Position numbers and translations under genes: made by a program. Below the pieces are notes generated by a model. That model saw only the letters and a program-made list of their open reading frames with translations. It was not told where the DNA came from and did not search any database. From assembly GCA_938038825.1 (NCBI GenBank), contig CALHST010000214.1, positions 1 to 9,955 of the forward strand: a stretch of DNA of 9,955 nt. Reading direction: 5' to 3'. Shown one piece after another: positions 6,011 through 9,955 of the stretch (positions within the stretch are counted from its first letter, which is position 1; every line of letters starts with the position of its first letter). The DNA is from an uncultured Paracoccaceae bacterium. Its GTDB lineage: Bacteria > Pseudomonadota > Alphaproteobacteria > Rhodobacterales > Rhodobacteraceae.

Positions 6011-8368
6011 ATGAGCAGTAATGAAGAAATGGACGCCTTTGAAGGCGCAACGTCTTTGTCCGCGCGCGCCATGGCGGCGCGACCCGCCCCCTATCTTGAG
6101 GGGTTGAATCCCGCGCAGCGCGCTGCTGTGGAACAGATGGATGGCCCGGTTTTGATGTTAGCGGGCGCGGGGACAGGCAAAACACGCGCATTGACCGCGC
6201 GGATTGTGCATTTGTTGTCCCAGGGTCAGGCGCGTCCGAACGAGATTTTGGCAGTGACCTTTACCAACAAAGCCGCGCGCGAGATGAAATCGCGTGTGGG
6301 CGGAATGTTGGGGCAGGCTATCGAGGGCGTGCCGTGGTTGGGCACCTTTCATTCGATTTGTGTGAAGTTGCTGCGGCGGCATGCGGAACTGGTGGGGCTA
6401 AAGTCAAACTTCACCATTCTGGACACAGACGACCAGCTGCGCCTGCTTAAACAATTGGTGCAGGCGTCGAATATCGATGAAAAGCGTTGGCCGCCGCGGA
6501 TGTTGGCGGGGATCATCGACGATTGGAAGAACCGGGCTTTGTTGCCGGACAAGGTGCCCAGTGCTGATGCGGGGGCTTATAATCATAAGGGGGTGGAACT
6601 GTATCAGCAGTATCAAACCCGCCTGCGCGAACTGAACGCGGTCGATTTTGGTGATTTGCTTTTGCATATGGTCACGATTTTCCAGACCCATGACGATGTG
6701 CTGGATCAATATCAACGCTGGTTCCGCTATATTCTGGTGGACGAGTATCAGGATACCAACGTGGCTCAGTATCTGTGGCTGCGGCTGCTGGCCTCCAAGC
6801 ACAAAAACATTTGTTGTGTGGGCGACGATGACCAGTCGATCTATGGCTGGCGCGGGGCCGAAGTGGGCAATATCCTACGGTTTGAAAAGGATTTTCCCGG
6901 CGCGCATGTGGTGCGGCTGGAACAGAATTACCGTTCGACTCCACATATTCTGGCAGCCGCGTCCGGTGTGATCCGGGGCAATCAGGGCCGCTTGGGTAAA
7001 GAACTGTGGACCGACAAGAACGACGGCGAAAAAGTGCGCTTGATCGGTCATTGGGACGGTGAGGAAGAAGCGCGCTGGATCGGGGACGAAATCGAATCCT
7101 CGCAAGGGGGCACGCGCGGTGCGCGGGGGTTCTCGCTCAATGAAATGGCCATTCTTGTGCGCGCGTCTCACCAGATGCGCGCATTTGAGGATCGGTTTTT
7201 GACCATTGGCCTGCCTTATCGCGTCATTGGCGGCCCGCGATTCTATGAGCGGCTCGAAATTCGCGATGCCATGGCCTATTTTCGGGTGGTGATTTCGCCC
7301 GACAATGATCTGGCGTTCGAGAGGATCGTGAACACACCCAAACGCGGGCTGGGCGACAAAGCGCAGCAAACTATTCAAATCACAGCGCGATCCAATGGTG
7401 TGTCTTTAGTCGAAGGCGCACGCCTTGCGGTACAAGCCGGGCTGATCAAGGGCAAAGGTGGTGCCGCACTTGGCCAATTGGTAGACAATATTCTGCGTTG
7501 GGGCCGCATGGTTGGGGACAAAAGCATGTCCCATATGGAACTGGCGGAAATCATTCTGGACGAATCCGGTTATACCGAGATGTGGCAGAACGACAAAACA
7601 CCCGAAGCGCCGGGTCGGTTGGAAAACCTAAAAGAATTGGTCAAGGCGCTGGAAAACTTCGAGAATCTCGAAGGGTTCTTGGAACATGTCAGCCTTGTCA
7701 TGGACAACGCGAACGAGGACAGCGATGCGAAAGTGTCGATCATGACCTTGCACGCGGCTAAGGGCCTGGAATTTCCGATGGTGTTCTTGCCCGGCTGGGA
7801 GGACGGCTTGTTCCCGTCCCAGCGCAGCATGGATGAAAGCGGGATCAAGGGCTTAGAGGAAGAGCGGCGTCTGGCCTATGTGGGCATCACCCGCGCGGAA
7901 GAAATCTGCACGATCTCTTTTGTGGCCAATCGGCGTGTGTTTGGCCAATGGCAAAGCGCGCTGCCCTCGCGAGTCATTGACGAATTGCCGGAAGAGCATG
8001 TGGATGTGCTGACTCCGCCAGGGCTTTATGGTGGTGGCTATGGCGCTGCCGCCCCATCCAGCGGTGTGGTGTCGAATATCGAACAAAAGGTTGCGGAGGC
8101 GAATGTTTACAACTCGCCCGGTTGGAAACGCCTGCAAGAACGCAGCCAGCAGCGCCCGGTGAGCCAACCCAAAGAAAGCCGCAATACGGTGATTGATCTG
8201 GAAGCGGTCAGCAGTTTCACCATGGGCGAACGGGTGTTCCACCAAAAGTTCGGCTATGGGCAGATCATCGGGATTGAAGGTGATAAGCTGGAAATAGACT
8301 TTGAAAAGGCGGGCACCAAAAAGGTCGTGTCCCGGTTCATTTCGGGCTGTGACGACATTCCGTTTTAG
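6011..8368 (+). CDS. uvrD: ATP-dependent DNA helicase, UvrD/PcrA family (SF1A)
   Basis: A 3'-5' helicase that removes UvrC and the damaged oligonucleotide in nucleotide excision repair, acts in mismatch repair, and can clear RecA or RNA polymerase. All superfamily-1 motifs are visible (numbered from 6011): the Q-motif GLNPAQRAAVE (31-41), Walker A AGAGTGKT (51-58), AVTFTNKAAREMK (81-93), GTFHSIC (111-117), Walker B DEYQD (244-248), GDDDQSIYGWRGA (271-283), LEQNYRS (303-309), then TLHAAKGLEFPMVFLPGWEDG, and EEERRLAYVGITRAEE. The C-terminus carries the PcrA/UvrD Tudor-like module (GERVFHQKFGYGQIIGIEGDKLEIDF), known to contact RNA polymerase. The length of 785 aa is slightly longer than E. coli UvrD. 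Start codons at 5993 (TTG), 5999, 6011 and 6029 are all possible and none has a good ribosome binding site; 6011 was chosen because MSSNEEMDAFEG resembles the usual Rhodobacterales N-terminus. A LexA-type box lies upstream and a terminator follows. Confidence 0.95.
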   Translation: MSSNEEMDAFEGATSLSARAMAARPAPYLEGLNPAQRAAVEQMDGPVLMLAGAGTGKTRALTARIVHLLSQGQARPNEILAVTFTNKAAREMKSRVGGMLGQAIEGVPWLGTFHSICVKLLRRHAELVGLKSNFTILDTDDQLRLLKQLVQASNIDEKRWPPRMLAGIIDDWKNRALLPDKVPSADAGAYNHKGVELYQQYQTRLRELNAVDFGDLLLHMVTIFQTHDDVLDQYQRWFRYILVDEYQDTNVAQYLWLRLLASKHKNICCVGDDDQSIYGWRGAEVGNILRFEKDFPGAHVVRLEQNYRSTPHILAAASGVIRGNQGRLGKELWTDKNDGEKVRLIGHWDGEEEARWIGDEIESSQGGTRGARGFSLNEMAILVRASHQMRAFEDRFLTIGLPYRVIGGPRFYERLEIRDAMAYFRVVISPDNDLAFERIVNTPKRGLGDKAQQTIQITARSNGVSLVEGARLAVQAGLIKGKGGAALGQLVDNILRWGRMVGDKSMSHMELAEIILDESGYTEMWQNDKTPEAPGRLENLKELVKALENFENLEGFLEHVSLVMDNANEDSDAKVSIMTLHAAKGLEFPMVFLPGWEDGLFPSQRSMDESGIKGLEEERRLAYVGITRAEEICTISFVANRRVFGQWQSALPSRVIDELPEEHVDVLTPPGLYGGGYGAAAPSSGVVSNIEQKVAEANVYNSPGWKRLQERSQQRPVSQPKESRNTVIDLEAVSSFTMGERVFHQKFGYGQIIGIEGDKLEIDFEKAGTKKVVSRFISGCDDIPF

Positions 8369-8385
8369 ACGCCCACATATCCAAC

Positions 8386-8424
8386 AAAAAAATGGCCGGA
8401 GCGGGATCGCTGCGGCCATTTTGC
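8386..8424 (+). terminator. Bidirectional intrinsic terminator between uvrD and the CcsR array
   Basis: AAAATGGCCG (8389-8398) pairs with CGGCCATTTT (8413-8422). An inner AGCG/CGCT stem closes on a GGAT loop after one mismatch. The plus strand continues TTTTGCGTTTT, and the minus strand continues with a run of six U, so it can end uvrD from one side and back up the CcsR transcript from the other. It begins 18 nt after the uvrD stop codon. Confidence 0.85.
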
Positions 8425-8444
8425 GTTTTGGGATCTGGAAAATA

Positions 8445-8489
8445 AAAACGACGCCAGCATTAAAGGGAGGAGAAATGCTGGCGCCGTCT
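8445..8489 (-). ncRNA. CcsR/'cuckoo'-type sRNA hairpin 4 (B-type loop), also a terminator
   Basis: The stem CGCCAGCAT/ATGCTGGCG (8452-8460 with 8475-8483) has 9 perfect pairs plus a bulged GAC/GTC extension. The minus-strand loop contains CUCCUCCC (8465-8472), the motif of the CcsR family, complementary to Shine-Dalgarno sequences. On the minus strand the stem is followed by GUUUUUAUUUU, so this last hairpin should also stop transcription of the DUF1127-CcsR unit. RNA ends are not known from sequence. Confidence 0.82.
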
Positions 8490-8493
8490 TTTT

Positions 8494-8531
8494 CTGGAAA
8501 CCCTCTAAGGGAGGAGGAAGAGAGCGTCCAA
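8494..8531 (-). ncRNA. CcsR/'cuckoo'-type sRNA hairpin 3 (A-type loop)
   Basis: The stem arms are 8496-8505 and 8520-8529, with loop motif CCUCCUCCC (8509-8517, minus strand). The minus-strand RNA pairs nine of ten positions, two of them G·U. The plus strand would have A-C mismatches at those two, so the transcribed strand is the minus one. The loop is identical to that of hairpin 1. Confidence 0.78.
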
Positions 8532-8557
8532 TCCGTATAGTCCGTCTTAGTTAAGGG

Positions 8558-8598
8558 TCGGCGGTTGCGTTAATGGGAGGAGAAGCGCAACCGCCGCC
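8558..8598 (-). ncRNA. CcsR/'cuckoo'-type sRNA hairpin 2 (B-type loop)
   Basis: The stem GGCGGTTGCG/CGCAACCGCC (8560-8569 with 8586-8595) has ten perfect pairs. The minus-strand loop carries CUCCUCCC (8575-8582), preceded by UU as in hairpin 4. A spacer of about 30 nt separates it from hairpin 3, while hairpins 1-2 and 3-4 are only about 8 nt apart. Confidence 0.8.
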
Positions 8599-8602
8599 TT
8601 AA

Positions 8603-8641
8603 TGTGGATACCATCTAAGGGAGGAGGAAGATGGCACCCAA
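8603..8641 (-). ncRNA. CcsR/'cuckoo'-type sRNA hairpin 1 (A-type loop)
   Basis: On the minus strand UGGGUGCCAUC (8640-8630) pairs with GAUGGUAUCCA (8615-8605) over 11 positions. Two pairs are G·U, which would be A-C mismatches on the plus strand. The loop holds CCUCCUCCC (8619-8627). It begins about 8 nt after the DUF1127 stop codon, so it is almost certainly cotranscribed and released by processing, as known for CcsR1 in Rhodobacter sphaeroides. Confidence 0.8.
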
Positions 8642-8647
8642 TCTGAA

Positions 8648-8866
8648 TTAATCGTTTCCGTATGCCGCTTCGCGAGCGATAGACCGGATGTTGGCACGGG
8701 CCATACCCAGATCCGCCAATTCGCGGTTGGACAAACGTGCCAGTTCGCCAAATGTCTGCTGATAGACGCGGCGACGTGCTTTGTGTTCTTTGTACGCTGC
8801 GACAAGGGCGTTAAAACGAACGGCCAAGCCTGCGTGGTTTTGATGTGTCTCAGTAAAGAAGGCCAT
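8648..8866 (-). CDS. ccaF1: DUF1127 family small RNA-binding protein (CcaF1-like)
   Basis: A 72-residue basic protein. The DUF1127 domain occupies about residues 30-68, with the typical arginine-rich entry (KARRRVYQ), then LARLSNRELADLGMARANI and IAREAAYG. The best-studied relative, CcaF1 of Rhodobacter sphaeroides, is of similar size, is followed by four CcsR sRNAs, and binds RNA to affect their maturation and mRNA turnover under stress. The same layout is seen here, so that role is inferred. The open frame extends 29 codons further upstream, but that part is Cys-rich and spans the predicted promoter. The ATG at 8866, preceded by AAAGG at about 9 nt, gives the family N-terminus MAFFTET. A heat-shock-sigma-like promoter lies about 40 nt upstream. 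The gene is convergent with uvrD and divergent from mrp. Confidence 0.9.
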   Translation of the reverse strand: MAFFTETHQNHAGLAVRFNALVAAYKEHKARRRVYQQTFGELARLSNRELADLGMARANIRSIAREAAYGND

Positions 8867-8911
8867 GATGTCTTGCCTTTCACTCTGTGTTTTTTGTTTC
8901 CTACGACAGTG

Positions 8912-8938
8912 ATATAGGAAATTGCTGCACTTGCACAA
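8912..8938 (-). promoter_or_regulatory. RpoH-like promoter of the DUF1127-CcsR unit
   Basis: On the minus strand TTGTGC (8933-8938) and CTATAT (8912-8917) are separated by 15 nt. The short spacer and the CTATAT -10 resemble promoters read by the RpoHI/RpoHII sigma factors in R. sphaeroides, which drive its ccaF1-CcsR operon. The start would fall near 8905, giving a leader of about 39 nt. Confidence 0.55.
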
Positions 8939-8978
8939 CGGACAATGCTGCAATGCAGCTATGCGTTTTCTGCAAGTG
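8928..8978. promoter_or_regulatory. Nested inverted repeats in the ccaF1-mrp divergent region, operator candidate
   Basis: A perfect 13-nt palindrome, GCTGCAATGCAGC (8947-8959), is flanked by an outer inverted pair CACTTGCA (8928-8935) and TGCAAGTG (8971-8978). The palindrome contains CTGC-N3-GCAG, the half-site arrangement reported for the polyhydroxyalkanoate regulator PhaR in Paracoccus and Rhodobacter. The left arm overlaps the -35 of the DUF1127 promoter, a position suited to repression. Confidence 0.45.
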
Positions 8979-9150
8979 TAAGTTCATAGAAATGTTACAC
9001 AATTTACCAAAATCGTTTTTATTGTGCTTGGTTCTTGTGCAATGCGCGTCAAAATGCGCGTATGCATTGTGCTGGACGTTGAAACCGCGGTTGCCTATGG
9101 GTTTGTCTCGGTTACAGGCTGCTCCATTATATTAAGTAGCGCGAAAAATT
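8979..9150. other. Rest of the ccaF1-mrp divergent region
   Basis: No gene is seen. It holds a direct repeat AATGCGCGT (9041-9049 and 9053-9061), an overlapping inverted pair CAATGC/GCATTG (9040-9045, 9064-9069), and the likely mrp promoter. An 82-residue plus-strand open frame (8887-9135) crosses this region but has no ribosome binding site and no family resemblance. Confidence 0.5.
9103..9131 (+). promoter_or_regulatory. Probable mrp promoter
   Basis: TTGTCT (9103-9108) and ATTATA (9126-9131) are 17 nt apart, a fair housekeeping-sigma promoter. The start would be near 9138, about 23 nt before the mrp ATG. GAGGGG (9151-9156) is the ribosome binding site. Confidence 0.45.
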
Positions 9151-9160
9151 GAGGGGCAGC

Positions 9161-9955
9161 ATGGCAGGTTTAGAAGACTCAGTACGGGACGTCTTGGGAC
9201 GCATTGGTTTGCCGGATGGCGGCGATTTGGTCTCGCGGGATATGATCCGGGCGTTGCAAGTGGATGGCGGTAAGGTGCGCTTTGTGATCGAAGCCCCATC
9301 GCCCGAGATTGCCCAGATGATGGAGCCTGTGCGCAAGGCCGCAGAAGCGGCGGTGCAGACAGTAAAAGGGGTCACCCATGTTCAAGTGGCCCTGACGGCC
9401 CATGGACCCGCCGCGCAGGCGACCCCTGCAGCACCAAAAGGATCGCCACCCAGTTTGAAGATTGGCGGGCATCCCACGCCGCAGGCAGGGCCCACCAAAC
9501 CGGCCGGGGTTCAGCGCATTTTGGCGATTGGTTCGGGCAAGGGCGGCGTTGGGAAATCCACGGTGTCTTCGAACCTTGCGGTGGCCCTCGCCAAGCAGGG
9601 GCGCAAAGTTGGGTTGTTGGATGCCGATATCTATGGCCCGTCGCAGCCGCGCATGATGGGTGTCAATAAACGCCCCGCGTCACCAGATGGGAAAACCATT
9701 ATTCCACTGCATGCCCACGGCGTCACCTTGATGTCGATTGGTTTTATGCTGGAAGAAGGCAAAGCTGTTGTCTGGCGTGGCCCGATGTTGATGGGCGCGC
9801 TGCAACAGATGTTAGGGCAGGTCGAGTGGGGCGAACTGGATGTCTTGTTGGTGGATCTGCCACCCGGCACCGGCGACGTGCAGCTGACCCTGTGTCAGAA
9901 ATCCGAAGTCAGCGGAGCCATTGTGGTGTCCACGCCGCAGGACGTAGCCCTGATT
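9161..9955 (+). CDS. mrp: Mrp/ApbC-type iron-sulfur cluster carrier P-loop ATPase (3' end missing)
   Basis: Mrp/ApbC/Nbp35 proteins bind a [4Fe-4S] cluster and deliver it to apo-enzymes, with ATP hydrolysis by a MinD-like fold. The first 265 residues are present and the gene runs off the window. Seen: an N-terminal MIP18/DUF59-like domain (about 1-80, ending VKGVTHVQVALTA), a Pro/Ala/Gly-rich linker (about 81-115), then the deviant Walker A SGKGGVGKST (125-134), LLDADIYGPSQPRMMG (152-167), WRGPMLMGALQQML (205-218) and the Walker B region LLVDLPPGTGDVQLT (229-243). The cluster-binding CxxC expected further on lies outside the window. The start is set by the GAGGGG ribosome binding site and a family-like MAGLEDSVRDVLGRI. 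It is divergent from ccaF1, with a repeat-rich region between them. Confidence 0.95.
   Translation, partial: MAGLEDSVRDVLGRIGLPDGGDLVSRDMIRALQVDGGKVRFVIEAPSPEIAQMMEPVRKAAEAAVQTVKGVTHVQVALTAHGPAAQATPAAPKGSPPSLKIGGHPTPQAGPTKPAGVQRILAIGSGKGGVGKSTVSSNLAVALAKQGRKVGLLDADIYGPSQPRMMGVNKRPASPDGKTIIPLHAHGVTLMSIGFMLEEGKAVVWRGPMLMGALQQMLGQVEWGELDVLLVDLPPGTGDVQLTLCQKSEVSGAIVVSTPQDVALI

Noticed and set aside
6404..7378. Minus-strand open frames inside uvrD
   Set aside because: uvrD has every helicase motif in frame; the opposite frames show no family signature.
8461..8630. Four GGGAGGAG(G) words read as plus-strand ribosome binding sites of small genes
   Set aside because: No start codon opens a meaningful frame after them. 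Each sits in the loop of a stem, and the G·U pattern shows that the minus strand is the functional RNA.
8450..8640. CRISPR-like short repeat array
   Set aside because: The conserved part is only 8-9 nt, the spacing alternates 44/66/44, and each unit is a hairpin with its own stem. This fits the CcsR RNA family.
8867..8953. 29-codon N-terminal extension of the DUF1127 gene (start at 8953)
   Set aside because: It would span the predicted promoter, is Cys-rich and unlike the family, and the ATG at 8866 gives the usual length.

Overview
The window looks like chromosomal DNA from a marine-type alphaproteobacterium of the order Rhodobacterales (Roseobacter group). Four things point there. The base composition is moderately GC-rich. 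The UvrD, Mrp and pyruvate carboxylase proteins are of alphaproteobacterial type. There are two sites of the direct-repeat LexA type (GAAC-N7-GAAC) used by alphaproteobacteria. Most specific is a small DUF1127 gene followed by four hairpins with CCUCCUCCC-type loops, which is the layout of the ccaF1-CcsR1-4 locus of Rhodobacter sphaeroides. No mobile element, CRISPR array, tRNA or rRNA was seen.

Layout. Positions 1-3478 (minus strand) hold a full-length pyruvate carboxylase gene followed by a strong hairpin. Positions 3692-4831 (minus) hold an FMN-dependent alpha-hydroxy-acid dehydrogenase of the LldD family. A 124-bp divergent region with a LexA-type box separates it from a plus-strand gene (4956-5513) for a stand-alone, degenerate receiver-like protein that lacks the phospho-acceptor Asp. 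A gap of about 500 bp without a convincing gene carries a second LexA-type box just upstream of a UvrD/PcrA-family helicase gene (6011-8368, plus), which ends in a bidirectional terminator. The minus strand then carries a DUF1127 gene (8648-8866) and, downstream, four CcsR/'cuckoo'-type hairpins (8445-8641). After a 294-bp divergent region the plus-strand gene for the Mrp/ApbC iron-sulfur carrier ATPase begins at 9161 and runs off the window.

How the parts fit. Pyruvate carboxylase and the 2-hydroxy-acid dehydrogenase both act around the pyruvate node. UvrD and possibly the receiver-like gene or lldD appear to be under SOS control. The DUF1127-CcsR unit is, in R. sphaeroides, a stress-induced RNA-binding protein plus sRNAs that reset C1 and pyruvate metabolism. 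A 12-nt TGC-rich sequence is shared by the upstream regions of pyruvate carboxylase and the DUF1127 gene. Together with an exact CTGC-N3-GCAG palindrome it suggests a common carbon-flux regulator such as PhaR; this is inference.

Most worth following up: the CcsR array, which is an A-B-A-B arrangement with an exact 110-nt period and G·U pairs that fix its strand; the LexA-type box between lldD and the pseudo-receiver gene; and the TGC-rich operator candidate shared by pyc and the DUF1127 gene.
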